Assembly: GCA_910579205.1 (NCBI GenBank)
Contig: CAJTTD010000011.1
Span: 1 to 64,000 of the forward strand
DNA from: an uncultured Christensenella sp.
GTDB taxonomy: Bacteria; Bacillota; Clostridia; Christensenellales; Pumilibacteraceae
Reading direction: 5' to 3'
DNA: 64,000 bases
Shown: positions 8,288-16,549 of the stretch, in pieces
How positions within the stretch are numbered: position 1 is the stretch's first letter
Layout: every line of letters starts with the position of its first letter
Notes under the pieces: model-generated
The model's database searches: none
Told to the model about the DNA's origin: nothing
What the model saw: the letters and a program-made list of their open reading frames with translations, nothing else
Made by a program: the position numbers and the translations under genes

Positions 8288-9961
8288 TTAAATGTTGCCG
8301 AAAAGTCCGGACATGAAATCGACATATGTTATAAGCTCCGGGGCAAAATCGCACAAGTAAACATATATCGTCTCGGGATACTGTTGTCCTTTGACCGTTA
8401 CGTAGATATTGATAGAAATGTCTGTTCCGTCTACATAATCGGCTTTACCCTTTATGGAGTTGATGAACGAACGCTTGACGGTGTACGTTTTTGTTGATAC
8501 GTCGTAAACTATATCGTTTTCCGCAAGCTCGCACTCGGTGTAGAAATATCCCTCGTCGTCGGCACGGTAGCAATACGCCGCTCTATACTCGATGTCGCTG
8601 AATTCGGCAGAACCGGTCTCCACCAAGAAGTTTACGTCGCCCGTTTGCGGAAGGACCACTATACGCGTGCTGTCGCCGATCTGCTGATCGGGGAAGAATT
8701 TATCTATAGTCCACGGCGCTTTATCGGTATCCACGATCTCGCTTACGGTAAGCGCAAACGAAGCGGTATAGTCGTTGTCGCCGAGAACGGTGAAACTTTC
8801 GTCCGCTACGCCGCTGAAGTTATGCGCAAACGAGCAAGACGCGTTTATCGCGGTAAGAGCGTCGGTTTCGTCGAATACAAAGTCGATCTGCGCCTTGCAA
8901 TCGGTTACGGCAAAGCCTTGAGTGAACGCCGCTTTCAATTCGGGCTTTTGCTCTCCTATCATATCTACGAGTTCGTTCACTTTAAACGCGTCGAGCATAG
9001 TCGTAACGACGGCGATAGCGCCTTCGAGATCGGCTTGGAGGGTGGTGGTGTCGTAAGGTTCTTCGGGGAACAAATAACCCATGATCTGCGCCGTCAAAGC
9101 GTTGGGATCGATAGGTCCTTCCATTAACGAGGGCAACACGTTGTTTACAACGGCTACCATGCCCTCGAGAAGCTGACCCACTTTCATGGCTTTTATCATT
9201 TCCACTACTTGAGGATCGAGATCGGCAAGCAGCTCGTCAAAATTCAATGCGCCTTCGGACGCCGTCTCCAACATTTGCATAAGATCTTCGACGGAATTGT
9301 CTTTTGCCGCAACGCCCGCGGTTACTATAAAGTCTATTCCGCTTTCAAGATCGTAAGCATTGTCCGTAGCGACCTTTATAACTTCGTCCAAAACGTCTTT
9401 AAGCGAAAGTTGGTCGGCGTAAGCGGTTTGCATGAAAGTGAGAACGGAGTTGATCTCCTCTTTAAAGTCCGCTTTAAGGCTGAGCGTGGACGTTTCTTCG
9501 TCGTAAACGAAAAGCTCGGACACATCGACTTCTTCGGGTTCTTGGGCTTGCGCCATGTACTCTTTAAGCCCTTCAACATAGCCGCTCGGCATGACCTGGC
9601 GGTACATAAAACCTTGCGCATCGCCGAGATATATGTATCCCGAAGCAAGATCCAATAAAACGTCGTCGTTTTCCGCGCCCTCTTTGCTGAGGCGTATCTG
9701 ATCGCCGCGTTTTTCCGCCGTGATCTTCCCATTGATCGCGGCAGTGTTTTTTGTATCCGCGTTTACTTCAACTTTCAAGGTAAAGCCGTTGGCTTTTACT
9801 ATTTTATCCAAGTTGGATCGAAGCGAAGTCAATGCGGCAGCGACCGTCTTTTCGTTTCCTTCGGGCGGGTTATCGTTGCCGCCTCTTTTACACGCTGCAA
9901 GTGAAAAGCAAAGAACAAATGCAAGCAGCAACGTGATCAGCACTGAAAACTTTTTCTTCAT
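8288..9961 (-). CDS. Secreted lipoprotein of unknown function
   Basis: The protein has 557 residues. The ATG at 9959-9961 has AAGGAG six bases upstream; longer in-frame extensions would begin at or beyond the promoter. Residues 1-24 form a lipoprotein signal (basic start, LLLAFVLCFSLAAC, lipidated Cys24), so the product is anchored outside the cytoplasmic membrane. The rest is acidic, with many short Glu/Asp-rich segments, and shows no catalytic motif or transmembrane helix. It is alone in its transcription unit, with a perfect promoter and a terminator, implying steady high expression. An envelope or substrate-binding role would be a guess. Confidence 0.85.
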   Translation of the reverse strand: MKKKFSVLITLLLAFVLCFSLAACKRGGNDNPPEGNEKTVAAALTSLRSNLDKIVKANGFTLKVEVNADTKNTAAINGKITAEKRGDQIRLSKEGAENDDVLLDLASGYIYLGDAQGFMYRQVMPSGYVEGLKEYMAQAQEPEEVDVSELFVYDEETSTLSLKADFKEEINSVLTFMQTAYADQLSLKDVLDEVIKVATDNAYDLESGIDFIVTAGVAAKDNSVEDLMQMLETASEGALNFDELLADLDPQVVEMIKAMKVGQLLEGMVAVVNNVLPSLMEGPIDPNALTAQIMGYLFPEEPYDTTTLQADLEGAIAVVTTMLDAFKVNELVDMIGEQKPELKAAFTQGFAVTDCKAQIDFVFDETDALTAINASCSFAHNFSGVADESFTVLGDNDYTASFALTVSEIVDTDKAPWTIDKFFPDQQIGDSTRIVVLPQTGDVNFLVETGSAEFSDIEYRAAYCYRADDEGYFYTECELAENDIVYDVSTKTYTVKRSFINSIKGKADYVDGTDISINIYVTVKGQQYPETIYVYLCDFAPELITYVDFMSGLFGNI

Positions 9962-9992
9962 GATATACTCCTTTACGGTATTTTGTATCGTA

Positions 9993-10021
9993 ATTATACA
10001 CCTAAGGCATACACATGTCAA
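9993..10021 (-). promoter_or_regulatory. Consensus promoter of the 8288-9961 lipoprotein
   Basis: Minus strand: TTGACA (10016-10021), 17 bp, TATAAT (9993-9998). Both boxes are perfect. Confidence 0.92.
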
Positions 10022-10155
10022 GTTATGCGTTCATATTATTTATATTTTTTTACAAGCGATACCGCACAGCGTTTAAAGCTTATCGCCGCATATTTGTATA
10101 TGCGCGCGATCTGCCGAACGACAATGCGGATGTGCATTTTTACGATAATATTAAA

Positions 10156-10268
10156 CGGTTTACAAAACTTTGTTTTCGTGTTGCGCTCACAATATTGTCC
10201 GCAAAATGCGGATAGTAGCCGTTAGTTGCAATACGGCGCAAAAAAGCCCTTGCAAGCAAGCTTTTTCA
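10156..10268. repeat. Structured intergenic repeat, copy A
   Basis: This element recurs at 35323-35436. The last 52 bp (10217-10268) match the other copy at 48 of 52 positions; the first part matches more in structure than in sequence. Hairpins: ACAAAAC/GTTTTCGT (10162-10179), TCCGCA/TGCGGA (10198-10212), GCCGT/ACGGC with a 10-nt loop (10218-10237), and an A/T-flanked GC stem (10239-10266) that resembles a bidirectional terminator. It follows the RadC-like gene stop by 13 bp and probably ends that transcript. Confidence 0.7.
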
Positions 10269-10281
10269 TTTATATATAGCA

Positions 10282-11028
10282 TTACGCTCTATCATTCAAA
10301 TAAGCGCGACGAACAGCGGCGTTGCGCGCTTCGACATAGCGCTTAATTCCGTGCGGATCGTCCGCGATATCGCTCAACTTTTTGTCCGTCGCAGCCGTTA
10401 TGTCTATCACGCCTATGCCATTGATCGCATTGACAAGACTGAATAGTTTGAACGGCGCGTATTCTATGTGATCGACGAGTCGAGCGCCGACTGCGGCAAG
10501 CGCATCGCTCAACCGCATTATGTCGTCGAGTTTGCGCACGCTCGGTTCGGGCTTGGGACAGTGCGGTCTGAAGCTAACCGTTATCGATCTGTAAGCGCCG
10601 TATCTGCACGCATTGCCTACCACGCTGCGCACTATCTCTCCCTCTATCCTTTCGCAGTGCGATACTTTTCCGTTATCCGAAAGATATATGCAATACTCGC
10701 CGCTAACATCAGTGTTCATAAAGTACACCAACAAAAACCGTGCAAGCGAAGCTTCGCTGTCTATCACATTGCGATCGGACGCGCGTGCGACCGCTTGACG
10801 AAACGCCGGTTTTGCAAAAGTAAAGAACGCTGCGGCACGAGCGGTAATGCCCGTTACCGACATCAATTCCTCGCGAGTCGCATCGAACGCCCCGTTAAAT
10901 GAACCGAATTTGCGAATAAGCCGTTCCGCCAACTCTTCGCATTCATGTTCATATAACACATTCAATAAATATTTCAACAAACCTATATCGCTTACATGCT
11001 TTTCGTACAAAGACACGATCGATCCCAT
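10282..11028 (-). CDS. RadC-like protein with degenerate JAMM motif
   Basis: The 248-residue protein follows the RadC plan: an N-terminal helix-hairpin-helix-like region (LAERLIRKFGSFNGAFDATR then LMSVTGITARAA, about residues 33-68) and a C-terminal JAB/MPN-like domain ending in LDDIMRLSDALAAVGARLVD and HIEY. Normal RadC proteins carry HxHP...S..D for zinc binding; here the block reads RPHCPKPEPS, so the first histidine is missing and the spacing is changed. It may be an inactive or specialised relative. A TATAAT at 11044-11049 is a plausible -10 and GAAAGTGAG a weak ribosome site. The biochemical role of RadC itself is not settled. Confidence 0.75.
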   Translation of the reverse strand: MGSIVSLYEKHVSDIGLLKYLLNVLYEHECEELAERLIRKFGSFNGAFDATREELMSVTGITARAAAFFTFAKPAFRQAVARASDRNVIDSEASLARFLLVYFMNTDVSGEYCIYLSDNGKVSHCERIEGEIVRSVVGNACRYGAYRSITVSFRPHCPKPEPSVRKLDDIMRLSDALAAVGARLVDHIEYAPFKLFSLVNAINGIGVIDITAATDKKLSDIADDPHGIKRYVEARNAAVRRAYLNDRA

Positions 11029-11092
11029 ATCTCACTTTCCGTAATTATAATTGCTTAAATACCGCGCTAAGCATAACGGCGCGTTTGCACCG

Positions 11093-11305
11093 CTATATTT
11101 CCGCCCTTCCGACAAGCTCGTCGATAGTGCAACAAAAATAATCGGCAAGAAGCCACAGACTTGTTATGCTCGGCTGTTTTTAATTGGACAACCAAGCGCT
11201 GACAGCGCTCGACACCACCCCTATCTTTTTCGCAAGCTCGGATTGATTGAGCATGTTCTGTTTCATCAACAACCGTAAATCGTCTGCAAATTTTATATCG
11301 ACCAT
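11093..11305 (-). pseudogene. XRE-family regulator interrupted by an in-frame TAA
   Basis: Starting at the ATG at 11303-11305 the frame reads MVDIKFADDLRLLMKQNMLN then QSELAKKIGVVSSAVSAWLS, a classic Cro/C1 helix-turn-helix, then N and a TAA at 11180-11182. The same frame continues KQPSITSLWLLADYFCCTID and ELVGRAEI before TAG at 11093-11095, exactly the usual end of small XRE repressors. The total of 71 codons is normal for the family, so a single substitution in what was probably a Lys, Glu or Gln codon has broken the gene. Only a 41-residue fragment with most of the HTH would be made unless the stop is read through. Confidence 0.8.
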
Positions 11306-11314
11306 ACAAACAAT

Positions 11315-11359
11315 ATATCTCTATGGAAACAAATAAAATCGATTTATCTCCATGGAAAA
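11315..11359. promoter_or_regulatory. Two direct operator-like repeats upstream of the broken XRE gene
   Basis: TATCTCTATGGAAA and TATCTCCATGGAAA occur 29 bp apart just upstream of the XRE start; each has the near-palindromic core TCCATGGA. Such paired sites are typical autoregulatory operators of small XRE repressors. They flank the promoter region of the XRE gene. Confidence 0.5.
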
Positions 11360-11401
11360 ATCAACGCTGCGCATGACAACGCCGATCATCACTGTCGAAC
11401 G

Positions 11402-12112
11402 CTACTTTATATCGCCGCGTATCGCCGCAGACGGTACGTACTTGCGCGCGATGCTCAAGTATTCGCGCATTGTTTCCTCCGTCGGTGCGGAAAGACTTTT
11501 GTCGGGAACGGTGTCGCGCATGACAAAATACTGCAAAAAATATTTTTCCGCGCCCGCTATCATTTTTGCCGCGTCCTCTATAGAGTAGGCGTCGAACAGC
11601 TCGGAAATAACGGTGGTGCGAAATTCGTAGGGTACGCCCGAGCTCATAATAATGGATACGGAGCGCATTATCGGCGAAATATCGAACCGCTCAGACGGCA
11701 AGCCCACCGTTTCCGCATAGCGGTCGGGTGCGTTTTTTATATCCATTGCTATGTAATCGAGCAAGCCTTCGTTTATCAAGCTTTCGAGATTTTCGGGGAG
11801 ATATCCGTTTGTATCGAGCTTTATCTTATAACCGAGCCGTTTGATATCGCGCAAAAATCTGTCGAGGTCGGAATATAGTGTAGGCTCGCCGCCCGTTACG
11901 CATACGCCCTCGAGTATGCCCGCTCGTTTTTTTAAAAAGTCGAAGATCTCCGATTCGTCGTAAAATAATACGTCCCTACCCAATAGCTCGCTGTTATGAC
12001 AATACGGACAGCGGAAATTACAGCTCGGCACAAACAGCGTACATGCCGTATGCTCGGGATAATCAAGCAACGTTAGCTTTTGAATGCCGCTTATCTTAAT
12101 GTATCTCTCCAA
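11402..12112 (-). CDS. Radical SAM activating enzyme (NrdG/anaerobic RNR activase-like)
   Basis: The protein has 236 residues from a TTG start. The radical SAM cluster motif is CNFRCPYC (CxxxCxxC), followed by TGGEPTLYSDL (SAM-binding GGE) and DIKNAPDRYAETVG. This is the pattern of the anaerobic ribonucleotide-reductase activating family, whose members abstract a glycine hydrogen to make a glycyl radical. I place the start at 12110-12112 because AAGGCGG, also the site used by the aconitase gene, lies eight bases before the TTG and a promoter is at 12147-12175; the longer version would begin inside that promoter. No nrdD is in the window, so its partner is elsewhere. Confidence 0.85.
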   Translation of the reverse strand: MERYIKISGIQKLTLLDYPEHTACTLFVPSCNFRCPYCHNSELLGRDVLFYDESEIFDFLKKRAGILEGVCVTGGEPTLYSDLDRFLRDIKRLGYKIKLDTNGYLPENLESLINEGLLDYIAMDIKNAPDRYAETVGLPSERFDISPIMRSVSIIMSSGVPYEFRTTVISELFDAYSIEDAAKMIAGAEKYFLQYFVMRDTVPDKSLSAPTEETMREYLSIARKYVPSAAIRGDIK

Positions 12113-12146
12113 TATTTCAACCGCCTTGATGCTTTTGATATAAAAT

Positions 12147-12175
12147 ATTATACATAAAACCACTTAAAAAAACAA
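12147..12175 (-). promoter_or_regulatory. Promoter of the radical SAM activase gene
   Basis: Minus strand: TTGTTT (12170-12175), 17 bp, perfect TATAAT (12147-12152). It supports the TTG start at 12112. Confidence 0.78.
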
Positions 12176-12228
12176 GCGATTTTTCGGCGGTAGGAACGCG
12201 CGGCGGTTCGTAAGGATATGGCGGGCTA

Positions 12229-13260
12229 CTATAAGCACAATGTGCGAAGCAGCTTTCCCAATTTTAAACGCTTGCCCGCGGACATATCGAGCCCTATCAA
12301 GCAATACTCGTTATGATACGCGCCGCATACGCAATAACCTTGCTCGTGTTCGAAAAACGGGCGATCCGAATATTGCGAAAGAGTATGAACGGGCGGCGGA
12401 GTTTTTACGTCGAAGCCCTCGTCTTTTATTCGCGCCGCGTGTTTTGCGCACTTGGCAAACGCGTATGTCGCCGCGTCCCCGTCGGTAGGCGGCGCTATGC
12501 ATTCGGTTATTTTCAAAAGCAGTTCGAGATTGGCTTTCGCCCGTTCGGTTATCTTGTCGGCGGGATCGAGCAGCGCGCAATCGAGCGCGGCTATGGCGTT
12601 ATGCATTCTGTAATCGTGATTTTCGCCGTCCGAATAGACTATACGCGCAAAGGCTTTCGCCTCGTCCGAGCCGTCGCCGCATACAAGCGCGCCGCCGCCG
12701 CCCGATACCCTTTTGCAAAACGATATAACGCCGAGGTCGCCGTTGCTGCCGCACGGCTTGCCCTTGTATTTGCCGCCGAACGCGTCGCACGCGAGTTCTA
12801 TCACGGAAACGCCGTAACTCTTGCAAAGCGGTATCAACGCGTCGAAGTCTGCTACCGCGCCGAACGCATTGTCTATAACGACGGCTTTGGGCAGTTTGTT
12901 TTGCAGTTGCGCCCACAAAAATGCGGTGTCGAGCGCGAGTTCGGATACGCAGCGCGTTGCGGGGTCGCAGTCGATAAACACGGGAACTCCGCCCGCATGC
13001 GCGACGGTGGAAATATTCGTATAAAACGTATACGACGGAACAAAAACATAGTCGCCGCCTCGCACTCCGCATATGTGCAATGCCGTATGTAACGCTCCGT
13101 CGGCAGAACTCATGGCGACCGTATTTTTGCCGTATCGCTGTTTCAGTTCGGACTGCAAACGCGCAACATAATCGACTCCCGACATGGAATCGCACAGCGC
13201 GCCCGCCGCACCGCCCTTTCTGTCTATAAATATCATGCGTATAGTATGTGCAGTATGCAC
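12229..13260 (-). CDS. DegT/DnrJ/EryC1-family PLP aminotransferase
   Basis: The product has up to 343 residues (335 if the internal ATG at codon 9 is used). It shows the DegT sugar-aminotransferase pattern: an SSADGALHTALHICGVRGGD segment, VFVPSYTFYTNISTVAHAGG, VPVFIDCDP, then GDLGVISFCKRVSGGGG, where the lysine after SFC should hold PLP. Family members transaminate nucleotide-linked keto-sugars or act as regulators. No sugar-nucleotide genes sit beside it. Neither candidate start has a clear ribosome site; a short palindrome GTGCATACTGCAC lies at the start region. It is separated from the divergent membrane genes by a GC-rich intergenic stretch. Confidence 0.82.
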   Translation of the reverse strand: MHTAHTIRMIFIDRKGGAAGALCDSMSGVDYVARLQSELKQRYGKNTVAMSSADGALHTALHICGVRGGDYVFVPSYTFYTNISTVAHAGGVPVFIDCDPATRCVSELALDTAFLWAQLQNKLPKAVVIDNAFGAVADFDALIPLCKSYGVSVIELACDAFGGKYKGKPCGSNGDLGVISFCKRVSGGGGALVCGDGSDEAKAFARIVYSDGENHDYRMHNAIAALDCALLDPADKITERAKANLELLLKITECIAPPTDGDAATYAFAKCAKHAARIKDEGFDVKTPPPVHTLSQYSDRPFFEHEQGYCVCGAYHNEYCLIGLDMSAGKRLKLGKLLRTLCL

Positions 13261-13385
13261 TGCGCATAATTCACCGTAAATTTATGCCGCATATATATAA
13301 TGAAAGCACGCCGCCCGACAGAGCCTACGGTATAGGCGCGCAGTGCGGCTTAGGCTTACGGGTCAGAGCACCGAACGGCTAACTC
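13261..13385. other. GC-rich structured intergenic region, unidentified
   Basis: Between the divergent DegT and DUF2207-like genes lie several small inverted repeats, including GCCTA/TAGGC with loop CGGTA and an outer AGCCTA/TAGGCT pair. I do not recognise a known RNA family. It may only hold divergent control sequences. Confidence 0.35.
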
Positions 13386-13414
13386 TTGACAATATCGGGC
13401 GCGCGGCGTATAAT
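13386..13414 (+). promoter_or_regulatory. Consensus promoter of the DUF2207-like pair
   Basis: TTGACA (13386-13391), 17 bp, TATAAT (13409-13414), both perfect, about 33 bp before the ATG. Confidence 0.92.
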
Positions 13415-13446
13415 TAAACGGTAAATTTCTATCAAAGGAGTTGCGC

Positions 13447-14502
13447 ATGGTGTATTTATCGGCGGCGTCGCTGTTCACTACCGTATATCACATCTTTGCG
13501 ATCGTCGTATACTGTTGCATTGCCGCTATAGTCGTGCTTATGCTTATTTTCGGATTGCGGGCGCGCAGAAACGTTAAAAAGGAACGGGTAACGCGCATGC
13601 CCGACGGATTTTCCCCGCTCGACGTCAAGCGCATATTCATAGGCAAAACTTATCCGCGAAGGCTTACGCGCGCGCTCATCGCGCACTGGGCGCAGCGCGG
13701 GTTCATAAACGTAAAATATGTTAGCAGATACCGCGTCAAGATACACAAGCTCAAAGACATGCCCAAGCACGACGACGAAACGGCGTTCTTTTTCGACCGC
13801 GGTACTTACGTGCGCGAGCGCGACATGTTTTACCATGTTATAGGAAATTACAAAAACGGCAAGACGATAAACCTTTTGCGCCCGTTGTTTACCAAAGACG
13901 CAGCCAAATCGATATGCAACGGTTACGCCGTAAAGGAATACGAAGGCGTTTACACTGCGCTGCATTTCCGTTTGAAAATAACCGCGCTCGTGCTGTCGGT
14001 ATTGCCGCTGATATCGGCGGTTATATGGTCGGGCTACGAATCGGGCAATTATATGGGACTTCTTATGATAGGTACGGGCGTTATAGGAATGTTCGTACTT
14101 ATGTTCGCGCACGGCATGCCCATAGTTTTTAAGTTTCTCTGGTGCGGACTTTGGTTGGGCGCGTCGATCGGATCTTTGATAGCCATGTTTATGTCGCTCG
14201 AATACGACCCGCTGCTTATAGGCTATATTTCGGTCGGCATATTCTTTTTGGGTCCGCTGTTTTTTATAAGATTTATAGATTACCGCGCCAAAAACAATCT
14301 CGCCGACTACTCCGACCTCGTGAACTTCCGTAAGTTTCTGCTGTTTGCGCCACGATCGGAAGTAGACAAACTCGACTATTACGAAACGCTGCCTTTATTG
14401 TACGCGTTGAATATAAAAACGCTCGTGCGTGGCAAATTTTCGCGCAAGGACGAATTGCCGCAGTGGTACAAATCGGACGGAAAAAGGAGCGCGCTGTTAT
14501 GA
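13447..14502 (+). CDS. DUF2207-like membrane protein, paralogue 1
   Basis: The ATG at 13447-13449 follows AAGGAG by six or seven bases, giving 351 residues. One N-terminal helix (about residues 12-36) is followed by GFSPLDVKRIFIGKTYPRRL and IAHWAQRGFINVKY, the winged-helix-like cytosolic block typical of the C-terminal half of DUF2207 proteins. A hydrophobic cluster of several helices (about 178-275) comes next and then a charged tail. The large extracellular domain that precedes this block in full-length DUF2207 proteins is missing. It overlaps the next gene, a paralogue, by four bases (ATGA). No function is established for the family. Confidence 0.78.
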   Translation: MVYLSAASLFTTVYHIFAIVVYCCIAAIVVLMLIFGLRARRNVKKERVTRMPDGFSPLDVKRIFIGKTYPRRLTRALIAHWAQRGFINVKYVSRYRVKIHKLKDMPKHDDETAFFFDRGTYVRERDMFYHVIGNYKNGKTINLLRPLFTKDAAKSICNGYAVKEYEGVYTALHFRLKITALVLSVLPLISAVIWSGYESGNYMGLLMIGTGVIGMFVLMFAHGMPIVFKFLWCGLWLGASIGSLIAMFMSLEYDPLLIGYISVGIFFLGPLFFIRFIDYRAKNNLADYSDLVNFRKFLLFAPRSEVDKLDYYETLPLLYALNIKTLVRGKFSRKDELPQWYKSDGKRSALL

Positions 14503-15644
14503 ATATTGCTGTTTACGTTATCTGCGGAATACTCATAGGCGCTGCGCCCATAGCGGCGATAGCACTGTTTGTTATAGGCAAAGTAAAGCTGTCCCGCGCG
14601 CTCAGACCTATAGAATATTATCCGCCGCGCGGTTTTTCGCCTATCGACGTACTTATAAAGTATTATTCCAAATTCGCCGATCCGCACAAACTGTTCAATC
14701 CGCTCATACTGTATTGGGCGGACAAAGGCTTTATAACTATAGAAGAGGACTGTAAGCGCGGGCTTAAGCTGACAAAACTCCGACCGCTGACGCCACCCGC
14801 GGAAAATGCCGAATATAACTCCGTAAAAAAATACTATAGGAACAAGATCAAGGCTACGGAAGCCGAACGCGAGCAGACACGCTACGCCAAGCGCAACAAA
14901 AAAACGGAATACACTTGGAAGGGTTCGCCCGAGTGCGAGCAAAATTTCGAGCTGGAAAAAAAGCTTTTCGACGAGATATTCTTAACGAGCGACGTGTTTT
15001 ATACGCTCGCCGCAGATGACTTCTACAAAAGCAAGTTGGACGACTTCATGACTGAATGTCGGTCGGCGGCGCGCCGTCAAAACTCCAAGGCTTCGCTCAA
15101 AGCGGACATTGCGGTAAGCGTTTCGGCAATGCTCGCCTTGATCGTATCCACCGTTATTTGCGGCGCGACCTTGCGCGACCCCATACTGTTGACTATGATA
15201 TTCCCCATAGTCGGTGTGGTGGCGATAAGGCTCATTCCGTCCAAAGAAATGCTGTATTTTAAATATCCGTTTTTCGCCGTATGGGGCGGCGCGCCGCTCG
15301 GCGCTATGATAGCCTCCGCGCCTCACGACTGCGCGATACTTTTGGGCGTTGCTGTAGCGTCGGCGTTTTTATGCGTCAACGTCATAGCGCCCAATATAGA
15401 TCTGCGCTCGGCAAAAGACCTCGATATCTACGGGCGCATAGACGCGTTTAAAACGTTTTTGCTCGATGCGGAAAAAGACAGGCTCGAACTGCTCGTCGCC
15501 GACGACCCCGATTATTTTTACGATATTCTTCCCCATTGCTATATTCTTAATATAACGAAAAAGCTAAAACCCAAATTCGACCGCATAAGCATGGACGGGC
15601 CGAGCTGGTACTTAGGCGATCTGCGCGACACATTGATGTTTTAA
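14499..15644 (+). CDS. DUF2207-like membrane protein, paralogue 2
   Basis: The start at 14499 (ATGA overlap with the stop of the preceding gene, AAGGAG nine bases upstream) gives 381 residues. It repeats the layout of its neighbour: one N-terminal helix, then RGFSPIDVLIKYYSKF and ILYWADKGFITIEED, a charged segment, and a second set of helices (about 185-290). The pair most likely arose by tandem duplication and may form a heteromer in the membrane. A short inverted repeat AAGCC/GGCTT follows the stop, but without a convincing U-tract. Confidence 0.78.
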   Translation: MNIAVYVICGILIGAAPIAAIALFVIGKVKLSRALRPIEYYPPRGFSPIDVLIKYYSKFADPHKLFNPLILYWADKGFITIEEDCKRGLKLTKLRPLTPPAENAEYNSVKKYYRNKIKATEAEREQTRYAKRNKKTEYTWKGSPECEQNFELEKKLFDEIFLTSDVFYTLAADDFYKSKLDDFMTECRSAARRQNSKASLKADIAVSVSAMLALIVSTVICGATLRDPILLTMIFPIVGVVAIRLIPSKEMLYFKYPFFAVWGGAPLGAMIASAPHDCAILLGVAVASAFLCVNVIAPNIDLRSAKDLDIYGRIDAFKTFLLDAEKDRLELLVADDPDYFYDILPHCYILNITKKLKPKFDRISMDGPSWYLGDLRDTLMF

Positions 15645-15709
15645 GCCAAAATTCGGCTTACTCAAATACCGTCAGTTCGTTTGCGTGCAAGTAACTATCC
15701 GCTCGATAT

Positions 15710-16549
15710 CTATCGCTTAAAGTCTGGCGTATACTTTGCATCCGCCGAATCGAAGTCTTGAAAATATCCGTTTTTAAATCCGAGCGACATAGCATGGTTT
15801 GCCGCTATCTTGTACTCTATTTTTTTAAGCTTTGCGTTAGGCTCGCCCGTGCCGTTTGGCGTGAACTGGCTCATAAGCGAAATGACCGTATCCGCACCAA
15901 GATATTCCTTTATAATATCGAGCGCCTTTATCGAATTATCCACGTTTTCGGGCAAGACCAAATGTCTGACTATAAGACCGCGCTCGAGCGTTCTTTTCCC
16001 GTCCGCCGTATTCCATTCGTCCGATACGGCTTCGCGCATGGCGACAAGCGCGCGAAGCGCGGTATCCTTGTAGTCGGAGGCGTTGGAATACCGTTTTGCC
16101 GCGCCGTCATCCGCGTACTTGAAATCTGTCAAAAATACTTGCGTGAACATTGACGCGCGCCGTACTGCTTCTACCGTTTCGTAGCCCGACGTGTTATACA
16201 CTACCCTATGCGGTTTTTTACACAGCGGTATCGCGCGTTCTATAGCCGAAAGCCACGGCGTGGGCGTTACGAGATCGAGAGAATACGCTTTGTCAAACAA
16301 TGCTGCAAGCCCGCGATCGTCATACTCCGTACCGACGGGCGTTTTGCTTATCGCCGCGTTTTGGCAATAAGAACATCCGAGATTGCAGCCGCCGAAAAAC
16401 ACCGCGGCGACTTCACCCAAACACGGTTCTTCGTACTCGAACCGCTCTATAAATTTGTTTACTACGGCTTTTGCTCCGCAGCGGCAATACCCCGTTTGCC
16501 CGCCGTCGCGGTCCGCTCCGCACGCCCGCGGGCAGTCGTAACACTTCAT
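15710..16549 (-). CDS. PflX-like radical SAM protein
   Basis: The 279-residue protein opens with a cysteine cluster CYDCPRACGADR...GYCRC, then has FFGGCNLGCSYCQNAAIS, the CxxxCxxC site that binds the 4Fe-4S cluster used to cleave S-adenosylmethionine. This two-cluster layout is that of the pyruvate-formate-lyase-activating-enzyme-like PflX group (COG1313 type). The normal central motif is preserved as LDLVTPTPWL. The substrate is unknown; glycyl-radical activation is not demonstrated for this subgroup. Its ATG overlaps the stop of the upstream DUF2726-like gene by four bases, so the two are co-translated. Confidence 0.82.
   Translation of the reverse strand: MKCYDCPRACGADRDGGQTGYCRCGAKAVVNKFIERFEYEEPCLGEVAAVFFGGCNLGCSYCQNAAISKTPVGTEYDDRGLAALFDKAYSLDLVTPTPWLSAIERAIPLCKKPHRVVYNTSGYETVEAVRRASMFTQVFLTDFKYADDGAAKRYSNASDYKDTALRALVAMREAVSDEWNTADGKRTLERGLIVRHLVLPENVDNSIKALDIIKEYLGADTVISLMSQFTPNGTGEPNAKLKKIEYKIAANHAMSLGFKNGYFQDFDSADAKYTPDFKR

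Noticed and set aside
13300..13385. tRNA or riboswitch in the GC-rich intergenic region
   Set aside because: No cloverleaf, T-loop or known aptamer core could be made from it.
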